The notes under the pieces are model-generated. The model was not told the DNA's origin and did no database searches. It saw only the letters and a list, made by a program, of their open reading frames with translations. This document shows, one piece after another, positions 1-8,082 of a stretch of 64,000 bases of DNA; position 1 is the first letter of the stretch, and the number at the start of each line of letters is the position of its first letter. This DNA comes from Bacillus sp. (in: firmicutes) (GTDB lineage: Bacteria; Bacillota; Bacilli; Bacillales; JACDOC01). Where the stretch lies: positions 20,480-84,479 of the forward strand of contig JACDOC010000010.1 in NCBI GenBank assembly GCA_017656295.1, written 5' to 3'. A program made the position numbers and the translations under genes.

Positions 1-2
1 AA

Positions 3-1169
3 AAATTAGAAGCGTATTCCCAGCAATTAAATGCACGTCTTTTATCCGTTCATCATTTTAAAGAAATTCTCGGATTATTGCATTACTATACGGGTTACCA
101 CGTCGTTTTGACGCTAGCAAATAATGAAGTATATGTGTTGCCGGATGGACAAGAAGACATCATAAACGATCTTGAACAGAAATCCAGTCATATAGCGATG
201 AAAGAAATTTATGTCATGAACAAGCCATACGGAACACTTTATATCATGGCTCAAAAGAAAGAAATAAGTGAAGTCGATGTGCTCATATTAAATCGTACAG
301 CGACCGCATTAGCACAACATTTTTTACGAGAGATGTTTGTGGAAGAAAAAAAACGGGGCAAACAATCAGAGTGGATTCGTTCTTGGTTAGAAGGAGTCGA
401 TTCAATTAAAGGAGAACAATTGATCCATTCATATTTCAAGAAAGGGATTAAAGGTGGCGTGGTTTGTTTTGTACGGACGAAAGAAGTAGAAGGCTACCAT
501 GATGGAACGTATTTTCACCTTTTTGCCCGGTCTATTTTTGAACAATTAGGCTTTCATTTCCTTGCTGCCGAGCATGCAGGAGACCATATCTTTGTGTTGT
601 TCAATCAAAGAGAACATCAACATTGGAAAGAGCGCGTTCAACGTGGATTAGAAAAAATCATGAAAATGCCAGAAACGTATAAAAGGAACATTCATATCTT
701 GACAATCGGGATTGGTAAATATGCACATCAATTATCCGATTTCCCTACGAGCTTTCAAACTGCCAAAGAAGCCATTCGAATTCATAGAAACATTCGCCAA
801 ACAAGTGATCTATGCTTTTATGATGAGTTGCACATGTATCGCATTATCGGACTGTTGCAACAAAGTACGAATCTACAAGAAATCATAGCGGAATATTTGC
901 AACCGCTTATTGACTATGACCGGAAACATCACGGGAAGCTGCTCGAAACATTGAAAGTATTTTTACAATGCAACTGTTCGAAAAAAGAAACAGCGAAAAA
1001 ACTATATGTTGTTAGGCAGACACTGTATCATCGATTGTCAAAAATTGAACAATTGTTAGGCAAAGACTTTTTACATTCGGATAAACGGATAGCGATTGAA
1101 TTAATGCTGTATGCCCATGACTTTTTACAACAAGAACAGACGACACAATCATCCATATCAATCGATTAA
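3..1169 (+). CDS. PucR/CdaR-family transcriptional regulator, 5' end outside window
   Basis: The reading frame is open from the first bases of the window, so the N-terminal part (probably most of the PucR ligand domain) lies upstream; 388 residues are visible. The middle has the degenerate GGDEF-like segment typical of CdaR/PucR regulators, ending in a GIGKYAHQLSDF motif followed by a helix rich in Ala and Arg. The last ~65 residues are the PucR-type helix-turn-helix (SKKETAKKLYVVRQTLYHRL). It ends 123 bp before a semialdehyde dehydrogenase and an omega-aminotransferase on the same strand, so it is inferred to regulate them, with beta-alanine or a pyrimidine breakdown product as a possible effector. 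Family assignment is firm; the effector is a guess. Confidence 0.85.
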   Translation, partial: KLEAYSQQLNARLLSVHHFKEILGLLHYYTGYHVVLTLANNEVYVLPDGQEDIINDLEQKSSHIAMKEIYVMNKPYGTLYIMAQKKEISEVDVLILNRTATALAQHFLREMFVEEKKRGKQSEWIRSWLEGVDSIKGEQLIHSYFKKGIKGGVVCFVRTKEVEGYHDGTYFHLFARSIFEQLGFHFLAAEHAGDHIFVLFNQREHQHWKERVQRGLEKIMKMPETYKRNIHILTIGIGKYAHQLSDFPTSFQTAKEAIRIHRNIRQTSDLCFYDELHMYRIIGLLQQSTNLQEIIAEYLQPLIDYDRKHHGKLLETLKVFLQCNCSKKETAKKLYVVRQTLYHRLSKIEQLLGKDFLHSDKRIAIELMLYAHDFLQQEQTTQSSISID

Positions 1170-1205
1170 ATAAGATATTCATAATGTGTAATAGGGTGTA
1201 AAGAA

Positions 1206-1226
1206 CATTTGACATTATGTCTAATG
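1206..1226. promoter_or_regulatory. 21-bp dyad, candidate operator of the mmsA-aminotransferase unit
   Basis: Half-sites CATT.GACAT and ATGTC.AATG form an almost perfect dyad around one central base. It overlaps a TTGACA-like hexamer at 1209-1214; no good -10 follows at 17 bp. It lies between the PucR-type regulator and the dehydrogenase gene, where an operator would be expected. Confidence 0.5.
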
Positions 1227-1292
1227 AATGGATTTTAAACATAAGGGATAATGAACGTAGGAAAAGATTGCTAGAAAGGGAGGATGGGAGAA

Positions 1293-2759
1293 ATGGAAAC
1301 GACAAAGAAAAGTACGAAACTCGTTCAAAATTTTATTGGGGGAGAATGGGTGAAATCAAAAGGAACTACTGTCCTAGACGTTCCAAATCCAGCTACGGGG
1401 GAAGTGCTCGGTCAAGTACCACTATCCACTAAAGAAGATGTCGATCATGCGGTAAAGGTAGCGAAAGAAGCATTTCAAACGTGGAAAAAAACACCGGTAC
1501 CGAAACGGGCACGTATTATGTTTAAATTTCATACATTACTTGTTGAGCATCACGAAGAACTAGCGAAGTTAGTCGTACAAGAAAACGGTAAAGCGTATAA
1601 AGAAGCGTACGGCGAAATTCAGCGAGGAATCGAATGTGTTGAATTTGCCGCAGGTGCTCCTACCTTATTAATGGGAGAATCGTTAAGTAATATTGCTGAG
1701 GATATCGATTCGGAAATGTTCCGTTATCCGCTCGGTGTCGTCGGTGGCATTACTCCATTTAACTTCCCGATGATGGTTCCACTATGGATGTTCCCGTTGG
1801 CGATTGTTTGTGGGAATACGTTTGTATTAAAACCTTCTGAGCGAACCCCGTTAATGGCCAATCGTCTGGCCGAACTGTTTACGGAAGCGGGGGCACCGAA
1901 AGGAGTTCTAAATGTCGTACACGGAGCACATGATGTAGTAAATGGTTTATTGGAACACCCAGATATTGCGGCTATCTCTTTCGTTGGTTCCCAACCGGTG
2001 GCTAAATACGTATATGAACGAGCAGCAGCGAATGGAAAGCGAGTACAAGCATTGTCTGGAGCGAAAAACCATCATATCGTTATGCCTGATGCTGATATGG
2101 ATAAAGCGCTACAACATATCATGAGCTCGACGTTTGGTAGCGCAGGCCAACGTTGTATGGCGTGTAGCGCAGTCGTTTTAGTCGGGGATAACGACCAATT
2201 CATACGCGAATTGAAAAAACACGCCGACCAATTACCGATCGGAAATGGGATGGATGAAGAAGTTCTTTTAACCCCAGTTATTCGAGAGGCCCATCGGCAA
2301 AAAGTACTTGGCTATATTGAAAAAGGAATTGAAGAGGGGGCTGACCTTGTTCGAGATGGACGAAGAGAAATGGCGTTATTTGAAAAAGGAAATTTCTTAG
2401 GTCCAACGATTTTTGACCATGTGACCCCAGAGATGACGATCGCGAAAGAAGAAATTTTTGCCCCTGTGTTAAGTGTACTTCGTGCGAAAGATTTAGATGA
2501 AGCGCTTAACTATATTCGGAAATCACGCTATGGCAATGGGGCGACAATTTATACGAAAGATGCGAAAGCGATTCGAAAGTTCCGTGAAGAAGCTGATGCA
2601 GGCATGCTTGGTGTCAATGTCGGTGTGCCGGCGACGATGGCGTTTTTCCCGTTCTCGGGATGGAAAGATTCATTCTACGGTGATTTACACGTAAACGGAA
2701 AAGACGGGGTGAACTTTTATACGAAGAAGAAGATGATTACGTCGCGCTTTGATTTTTAA
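1293..2759 (+). CDS. mmsA: CoA-acylating (methyl)malonate-semialdehyde dehydrogenase
   Basis: An aldehyde dehydrogenase superfamily enzyme of 488 residues, the usual length of MmsA/IolA. It oxidises malonate semialdehyde or methylmalonate semialdehyde with NAD+ and CoA to acetyl-CoA or propionyl-CoA plus CO2. Visible hallmarks are the [16 protein letters not shown] segment typical of MMSDH, the [13 protein letters not shown] nucleotide-binding segment and the catalytic cysteine in [13 protein letters not shown]. An in-frame ATG at 1284 touches the Shine-Dalgarno (GGGAGG), so the ATG at 1293, ten bases after it, is preferred. The aminotransferase follows 37 bp downstream, which makes malonate semialdehyde from beta-alanine the likely substrate here. 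A role in inositol or valine catabolism is the alternative, but no iol or bkd genes are nearby. Confidence 0.9.
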   Translation: METTKKSTKLVQNFIGGEWVKSKGTTVLDVPNPATGEVLGQVPLSTKEDVDHAVKVAKEAFQTWKKTPVPKRARIMFKFHTLLVEHHEELAKLVVQENGKAYKEAYGEIQRGIECVEFAAGAPTLLMGESLSNIAEDIDSEMFRYPLGVVGGITPFNFPMMVPLWMFPLAIVCGNTFVLKPSERTPLMANRLAELFTEAGAPKGVLNVVHGAHDVVNGLLEHPDIAAISFVGSQPVAKYVYERAAANGKRVQALSGAKNHHIVMPDADMDKALQHIMSSTFGSAGQRCMACSAVVLVGDNDQFIRELKKHADQLPIGNGMDEEVLLTPVIREAHRQKVLGYIEKGIEEGADLVRDGRREMALFEKGNFLGPTIFDHVTPEMTIAKEEIFAPVLSVLRAKDLDEALNYIRKSRYGNGATIYTKDAKAIRKFREEADAGMLGVNVGVPATMAFFPFSGWKDSFYGDLHVNGKDGVNFYTKKKMITSRFDF

Positions 2760-2796
2760 TTCGTAGGGGAAATTTTTTGCGGAAGGGGAGTCAGTG

Positions 2797-4149
2797 ATGC
2801 CAGTTAGTGAACGGCATGATTTATTGAAAAAAGACGATGCCTACATTTGGCATTCGATGAAGCCGTACAATCCGGATGCCACCATGGTGGTGGACCATGC
2901 AGAAGGTGTGTGGATTACAGATATTCACGGAAACAAATATTTAGATGCGATGTCTGGATTGTGGTGTGTAAACGTCGGATATGGTCGGAAAGAATTAGCG
3001 GAAGCGGCATATGAACAATTGAAACAACTCTCTTACGTTCCGTTAACGCAAAGTCATGTTCCAGCCATTGAGTTAGGAGAAAAATTAAACGAATGGCTCG
3101 GAGACGACTATGTCATCTTTTTCTCGAATAGTGGCTCCGAAGCGAACGAAACGGCTTTTAAAATCGCCCGCCAATATCATCAACAAAAAGGGGAACACAA
3201 TCGATATAAAATCGTCTCCCGTTATCGTGCCTATCATGGAAACTCCATGGCGGCCTTAGCAGCAACCGGTCAAGCCCAACGAAAGTTTAAGTATGAACCA
3301 CTAGCACCAGGGTTTATTCACGTATCTCCACCTGATACGTACCGGATGACGGATGCAGATGAAAAAGATCCACACAACATGGCGTGCGTGAAAGAAGTGG
3401 ATCAAGTGATGACTTGGGAGTTAAGCGAAACGATTGCCGCGATGATTATGGAGCCCATTATTACAGGAGGAGGTATTCTCGTTCCTCCAGAAGGCTATAT
3501 GAAAGCCGTAAAAGAGATTTGTGAAAAACACGGAGCGCTCTTAATCGTCGATGAAGTCATTTGTGGCTTTGGACGAACAGGAAAACCGTTTGGTTTTATG
3601 CATTATGGAGTAAAGCCGGATATTATCACGATGGCGAAAGGAATTACAAGCGCCTACTTACCGCTTTCAGCAACAGCGGTTCGAAAAGAAATTTATGAAG
3701 CGTTTAAAGGAAGCGAAGAATATGAATTCTTCCGCCATATCAATACGTTCGGTGGAAATCCAGCAGCCTGTGCACTCGCCTTAATAAATTTAGACATTAT
3801 GGAAAACGAAAAGCTTTCGGATCGTTCAGCGGAAGTCGGCGAACGAATGATCAATGATTTACGAAATCTGTTACAAGACCATCCATATGTCGGGGATGTC
3901 CGTGGAAAAGGACTGTTAATCGGGATTGAACTTGTAAAAGACAAACAATCAAAAGATCCTCTTGAGAATGAAAAAGTGAATCAGGTGATTAGCAAGTGTA
4001 AAGAAGATGGAGTCATCATCGGGAAAAATGGATACACGGTAGCGGGGTATAACAATGTCCTCACATTAGCTCCACCGCTTATCATTGAAGATGAAGATGT
4101 TGCTCTATTAATTCAAACGTTGAAAAGAGCTTTATATTCTATCACATAA
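2797..4149 (+). CDS. Class III omega-aminotransferase (beta-alanine:pyruvate type)
   Basis: A PLP-dependent fold-type I transaminase of 450 residues. Features are SNSGSEANETAFKIAR (phosphate-binding region), YHGNSMAALAATG, the LIVDEVICGFGRTG strand containing the PLP-ring Asp, and the Schiff-base Lys in TMAKGITSAYLPLSA. The closest family I recall is B. subtilis YhxA and other omega-amino-acid:pyruvate transaminases. A GTG at 2794 is only 3 bases after GGGGAG, so the ATG at 2797 is chosen. Paired with the preceding dehydrogenase it would convert beta-alanine plus pyruvate to malonate semialdehyde plus alanine. The exact amino donor (beta-alanine, taurine, GABA) cannot be settled by eye. Confidence 0.8.
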   Translation: MPVSERHDLLKKDDAYIWHSMKPYNPDATMVVDHAEGVWITDIHGNKYLDAMSGLWCVNVGYGRKELAEAAYEQLKQLSYVPLTQSHVPAIELGEKLNEWLGDDYVIFFSNSGSEANETAFKIARQYHQQKGEHNRYKIVSRYRAYHGNSMAALAATGQAQRKFKYEPLAPGFIHVSPPDTYRMTDADEKDPHNMACVKEVDQVMTWELSETIAAMIMEPIITGGGILVPPEGYMKAVKEICEKHGALLIVDEVICGFGRTGKPFGFMHYGVKPDIITMAKGITSAYLPLSATAVRKEIYEAFKGSEEYEFFRHINTFGGNPAACALALINLDIMENEKLSDRSAEVGERMINDLRNLLQDHPYVGDVRGKGLLIGIELVKDKQSKDPLENEKVNQVISKCKEDGVIIGKNGYTVAGYNNVLTLAPPLIIEDEDVALLIQTLKRALYSIT

Positions 4150-4163
4150 AAGGGTTTTGTGAG

Positions 4164-4193
4164 CTCGTAGTCAACCACGACTACGAGTTTTTT
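4164..4193 (+). terminator. Rho-independent terminator
   Basis: A 9-bp perfect stem (CTCGTAGTC / GACTACGAG) with a 6-nt loop is followed by six T. It ends the mmsA-aminotransferase transcript. Confidence 0.85.
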
Positions 4194-4267
4194 ATAGTTG
4201 TAATTTTCGACTAAATGAGAATATTCTGATTATGATAAAATAATGGAAAAAGAAAGTAGGTGATGCA

Positions 4268-5641
4268 GTGAATACTTACTTATACCAAATGCCACTTTCT
4301 ATGGTGGAATCGATATTAGAAAACGCCTTTGAATGGCTGGTCGTAGTCGATCGTGAAGGGCGAATTATTTACATTAACGAAAGTTATTGTAAATTTCTTG
4401 AAATTGATCGTGAAAAAGCGATTGGCAGACACGTCACCGAAGTGATTGAAAATACAAGAATGCATATTGTTACCCAAACCGGGAAAGAAGAACTAGCCGA
4501 CTTACAATATATTAAAGGAAATTACATGATTGCCAACCGCATTCCGATTAAGTTAAACGGGGAAGTGATAGGTGCTATTGGTTCGGTCATTTTTCGGGAC
4601 ACGAGTGAATGGATGCAAATGAGTAGTCATGTAAAAAATATGATGACCAAGATTGAAAGCTATATTGAAGATATTAATAGTGGAGCGAAATATTCCTTAG
4701 AGCATATTTTAGCCACATCACCAAAAATGAAAGAATTAAAGGAACGGGTGAAATTAATTGCTTCCAGTGATATTTCGGTGCTTATTCGTGGTGAAAGTGG
4801 TACGGGAAAAGAATTGTTTGCCCATAGTATTCACCGATTGAGTCAACGAAGTGAACAACCCTTTATTAAAGTGAATTGTGCTGCCATTCCTGAGCATTTG
4901 TTAGAATCAGAGTTATTTGGATATGAAGAAGGAGCATTTACCGGTGCAAAAAAAGGAGGTAAAAAAGGAAAGTTTCAACTGGCCAACGGCGGAACCATTT
5001 TTCTAGACGAAATTGGGGACATGCCGCTTAATATGCAAGTAAAGCTACTAAGGGTTCTTCAAGACCAAGAGGTAGAACCAATTGGTGCCACGAAGCCTGT
5101 ACAGCTAGATGTTCGCATCATCGCTGCCACGAATCGTCCGTTAGAAAAAATGATGGAAGAAAAACGTTTCCGAGAAGATTTGTATTATCGAATTAACGCG
5201 ATTCCGTTTCATATTCCCCCATTAAGAGAACGGCCGGAAGATATTTTGGTACTTGCCAACCATTTTATCCAACAAGCAAGTAAAAAAGCAGGAAAACGGA
5301 TTAAAGGAATGACAAGGGAAGTTGAACACTTGTTATGTACTTATTCATGGCCAGGAAACATTCGCGAGCTCCAAAATGCATTGGAGGCAGCCACTTATTT
5401 ATCAAGTGGTGAGTGGATTATAAAAGAGGTATTACCCGATTACTTGCAAAAAGACGATTCCCTATATCCATTTGGGAACAAAACGTTAAAAGAAATGTTA
5501 GAAGAAACAGAGAAACGCATTATTCAACAAAGTTTACAAATGCACCAATACGACAAACTTCAAACAGCGAAAGCGCTCGGAATCAGTAAATCGAGCATGT
5601 ATGAAAAGCTAAAAAAATATGAGATAGTCGACCGTCCATAA
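4268..5641 (+). CDS. PAS-domain sigma54 enhancer-binding transcriptional activator
   Basis: 457 residues in three parts: an N-terminal PAS sensor (about 10-115), a central AAA+ sigma54-interaction domain and a C-terminal Fis-type helix-turn-helix (last ~45 residues, TAKALGISKSSMYEKLKKY). The ATPase has Walker A GESGTGKE (about 174), the sigma54-contact loop GAFTGA (about 222) and Walker B GGTIFLDEIGDM (about 240). There is no response-regulator receiver domain, so a small ligand or redox signal to PAS is expected. Start is GTG at 4268 behind AGGTGAT. It is followed by a convincing sigma54 promoter driving a permease and 3-hydroxybutyrate dehydrogenase, so it is inferred to activate ketone-body or hydroxybutyrate use. 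Confidence 0.9.
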   Translation: MNTYLYQMPLSMVESILENAFEWLVVVDREGRIIYINESYCKFLEIDREKAIGRHVTEVIENTRMHIVTQTGKEELADLQYIKGNYMIANRIPIKLNGEVIGAIGSVIFRDTSEWMQMSSHVKNMMTKIESYIEDINSGAKYSLEHILATSPKMKELKERVKLIASSDISVLIRGESGTGKELFAHSIHRLSQRSEQPFIKVNCAAIPEHLLESELFGYEEGAFTGAKKGGKKGKFQLANGGTIFLDEIGDMPLNMQVKLLRVLQDQEVEPIGATKPVQLDVRIIAATNRPLEKMMEEKRFREDLYYRINAIPFHIPPLRERPEDILVLANHFIQQASKKAGKRIKGMTREVEHLLCTYSWPGNIRELQNALEAATYLSSGEWIIKEVLPDYLQKDDSLYPFGNKTLKEMLEETEKRIIQQSLQMHQYDKLQTAKALGISKSSMYEKLKKYEIVDRP

Positions 5642-5644
5642 ATC

Positions 5645-5731
5645 TGGAATTCATTCCATTTTTCTGGACGGTTATTTTTGTCATAAAATTGTCACAATTT
5701 TTAATATTTGTCCAGAAAATTGGAATCCAGC
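5645..5731. promoter_or_regulatory. Enhancer-like inverted repeat for the sigma54 activator
   Basis: Two 17-bp arms, 5653-5669 (ATTCCATTTTTCTGGAC) and 5710-5726, are inverted copies with one mismatch. The left arm overlaps a perfect small palindrome, TGGAAT-TC-ATTCCA (5645-5658), and the right arm includes TTGGAATCCA. They lie 40-120 bp upstream of the -24/-12 promoter, the normal place for an upstream activating sequence. No T-tract follows, so it is not a terminator. Confidence 0.7.
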
Positions 5732-5764
5732 TTCGGAAAAGCGTTGTCCTTACGGAAGTAAAAA

Positions 5765-5781
5765 TTGGCATGACTTTTGCA
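5765..5781 (+). promoter_or_regulatory. Sigma54 (-24/-12) promoter
   Basis: TTGGCATGACTTTTGCA matches the consensus TGGCAC-N5-TTGCA with exactly 10 bp between the invariant GG and GC. Expected start of transcription is near 5791, 70 bp before the permease gene. Confidence 0.88.
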
Positions 5782-5792
5782 TCTATTACATT

Positions 5793-5806
5793 TGGTAACG
5801 TTTTCA
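5793..5806 (+). promoter_or_regulatory. cre-like CcpA box just downstream of the sigma54 start site
   Basis: TGGTAACGTTTTCA differs from the cre consensus TGWNANCGNTNWCA at one position. Lying at about +3 to +16, it would let CcpA block initiation or elongation, as known for other sigma54 operons of Bacillus such as aco and lev. Confidence 0.6.
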
Positions 5807-5859
5807 TACGGTCTCAAGTGACCATCTATTTGTTTAAAAACAGGATAGGGGGAAATGGC

Positions 5860-7179
5860 ATGTTAAGTATGATTGGTCTCATTGGGGGATTACTATTACT
5901 TATTTACTTAACGATGAGGGGAATGAACATTTTAGTCGTCGGTCCGTTAGCTGCCGTCTTTGTGGCAGTCCTTAGTGGAATGCCGCTTTTTCCACAGCTA
6001 GCAGCGGAAGGTGAGGCGAACCTTGTCACCAACTATATGGGAGGATTTGCTGGTTTTATTACGTCATGGTATCTCATGTTCTTACTTGGAGCGGTGTTTG
6101 GAAAAGTGATGGAAGATAGTGGGGCAGCAGATAGTGTTTCAAAGTTTGTGGTAGATAAATTTGGGATTAAGTATGCCGTGTTAGCTATTGTAGCCGCGTG
6201 TGCCATTTTAACGTACGGCGGGGTTAGTTTGTTTGTAGTGGCATTTTCCGTCTATCCGATGGCGGTAAGTTTATTTAAACAAGCCGATTTACCAAGACGA
6301 TTTATTCCCGCTGCCTTAGCTTTTGGTTCCGTTACCTTTACGATGACTTCCGCTGGTTCACCGGAAATACAAAACTGGATTCCAATTGAGTACTTAAATA
6401 CGGATCCGTATGCCGGATGGGAAGTGAGTTTAATCGTCGCGATTTTTATGGCGATATTCGGTTACTGGTGGTTAAAGCGCATGATTCAAAAAGCGGTGGA
6501 ACGTGGCGAACGCTTTGAGGCGCGAGATGGAGATCCAGAAACATTAAATAAAGAACTACCCTCACCGATTCGAGGGTTAATTCCTCTGATAGTGGTGCTT
6601 GTCGTATCATATATTTTCCACGACTCTTTAAAACAATCCGCTTTAATTATCGCTTTATTAGGTGGTGTTATTGCCACGTATGTACTGAATCGAAAGTTTT
6701 TCCAATCTTTTTGGAATGCGGTGTCAGAAGGAACAGTCGGTGCCTTAATTGCGATTGGAAATACAGCAGCAGTCGTCGGCTTTGGTGGTGTTGCTAAAGC
6801 GGTACCAGCGTTTGAAACAGCGGTTGATTTTATGACGAGTATTCCAGGTTCACCGTTAATTGGAGGAGCTCTTGCGGTTAGTGTGATTGCTGGAATGACG
6901 GGTTCTGCTTCCGGTGGGCAAGCGATTGCTCTTCCTATTTTAGCTCCACATTACATGGAACTAGGTGTCAATCCTGAAGCGTTACATCGGGTCGTTTCGA
7001 TTTCTTCAGGCGCATTAGATACGCTTCCGCATAACGGGTATGTAGTGACCACCATTCGATCAATTTGTGGTGAATCCCATCAAGATGCCTATGGTGCGGT
7101 CGGTGCTTTAACTGCTATTGTACCGCTATTAGGAGTCATATTAGCCATCATTTTATTCTCTTTAGGACTTGGAATTTAA
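5860..7179 (+). CDS. GntP-family permease, probable hydroxybutyrate/short organic acid:H+ symporter
   Basis: 439 residues, very hydrophobic, with about eleven to twelve membrane segments and the GntP-family glycine-rich stretches (AGMTGSASGGQAIALPILAP; SSGALDTLPHNGYVVTT). The in-frame extension to 5689 would cover the sigma54 promoter, so the start is the ATG at 5860, seven bases after GGGGG. B. subtilis YxjC, encoded with ketone-body enzymes, is the homologue I recall. Co-directional with 3-hydroxybutyrate dehydrogenase 21 bp downstream, so uptake of 3-hydroxybutyrate or acetoacetate is inferred. No succinyl-CoA:3-ketoacid CoA-transferase (scoAB) lies in the unit. Confidence 0.85.
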   Translation: MLSMIGLIGGLLLLIYLTMRGMNILVVGPLAAVFVAVLSGMPLFPQLAAEGEANLVTNYMGGFAGFITSWYLMFLLGAVFGKVMEDSGAADSVSKFVVDKFGIKYAVLAIVAACAILTYGGVSLFVVAFSVYPMAVSLFKQADLPRRFIPAALAFGSVTFTMTSAGSPEIQNWIPIEYLNTDPYAGWEVSLIVAIFMAIFGYWWLKRMIQKAVERGERFEARDGDPETLNKELPSPIRGLIPLIVVLVVSYIFHDSLKQSALIIALLGGVIATYVLNRKFFQSFWNAVSEGTVGALIAIGNTAAVVGFGGVAKAVPAFETAVDFMTSIPGSPLIGGALAVSVIAGMTGSASGGQAIALPILAPHYMELGVNPEALHRVVSISSGALDTLPHNGYVVTTIRSICGESHQDAYGAVGALTAIVPLLGVILAIILFSLGLGI

Positions 7180-7200
7180 CGTTGAAGGAGCTGTTGGGAC

Positions 7201-7977
7201 ATGGTTCGTGAAAAAGTTGTCTTTATCACTGGTGCAGCACAAGGAATTGGGTACGAGATTGGTAAACGCTTTGCCGAACAAGGGGCAAAAGTTGTGTTAA
7301 CCGATATTCAAGAAACACAAGTAAAAGAAGCTGCCGACCAACTGAAATCGGAAGGATACAAAGTCATCGGTCTTAAGTGTGATGTGACAAATGAAGAAGA
7401 CATTCAACGAGCGATGGATGAGACGGTTGAGAAAATGGGATCGTTAGATGTTCTTATCAATAACGCCGGCATGCAATACATTTCCATGATTGAAGACTTT
7501 CCGACAGAAAAATTTGAACAACTCATTAAAGTGATGTTAATTAGCCCATTTATGGCTATCAAAAAAGCGTTGCCGATCATGAAAAAACAGCAGTTTGGCC
7601 GAATTATCAATATGGCGTCTATTAACGGTCTTGTCGGGTTCGCCGGTAAGTCGGCTTATAATAGCGCCAAACACGGGGTAATTGGGTTAACAAAAGTGGC
7701 AGCATTAGAAACGGCGACTGATGGTATTACCGTGAATGCCATTTGCCCAGGCTATGTGGATACTGAACTTGTTCGAAACCAATTACACGATTTAGCCAAA
7801 ACGAGAAACGTTTCCGTTGAGAAAGTACTTGAGGAAGTGATCTATCCACTTGTTCCACAAAAACGTTTACTTTCCGTCGACGAAATTGCTCTCTATGCTT
7901 TGTTCCTCGCTAGCGAAGAAGCAAAAGGTATCACGGGGCAAACAGTTGTGATTGATGGAGGATATACGGTGCAGTAA
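7201..7977 (+). CDS. 3-Hydroxybutyrate dehydrogenase (SDR family)
   Basis: 258-residue classical short-chain dehydrogenase that interconverts D-3-hydroxybutyrate and acetoacetate with NAD+. Seen: TGAAQGIG Rossmann motif near residue 10, NNAGMQ, catalytic Ser in NMASING and Tyr-Lys in YNSAKHG. The C-terminal half, with GYVDTELVRNQL followed by a long insertion and QKRLLSVDEIA, is characteristic of HBDH rather than generic SDRs. Second gene of the sigma54-controlled unit, ending at a terminator. The likely downstream fate, acetoacetyl-CoA, needs a CoA-transferase not present here. Confidence 0.88.
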   Translation: MVREKVVFITGAAQGIGYEIGKRFAEQGAKVVLTDIQETQVKEAADQLKSEGYKVIGLKCDVTNEEDIQRAMDETVEKMGSLDVLINNAGMQYISMIEDFPTEKFEQLIKVMLISPFMAIKKALPIMKKQQFGRIINMASINGLVGFAGKSAYNSAKHGVIGLTKVAALETATDGITVNAICPGYVDTELVRNQLHDLAKTRNVSVEKVLEEVIYPLVPQKRLLSVDEIALYALFLASEEAKGITGQTVVIDGGYTVQ

Positions 7978-8016
7978 CCTTTATGGTAATTTCTAATATA
8001 TTTCAACCGAAAAACA

Positions 8017-8050
8017 GGGTTGACTAGTAAACTGCTAGTTAACCCTTTTT
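8017..8050 (+). terminator. Rho-independent terminator
   Basis: An 11-bp stem with one G-U pair (GGGTTGACTAG / CTAGTTAACCC), a 7-nt loop and five T follow the dehydrogenase. It lies between convergent genes. Confidence 0.8.
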
Positions 8051-8082
8051 CATAGCTTTCAAGCGGCCTCAAATCCTTCTGA

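Noticed and set aside
5689..5859. 57-residue N-terminal extension of the GntP-type permease
   Set aside because: It runs across the sigma54 promoter and the cre-like box and has no ribosome-binding site; the ATG at 5860 does.
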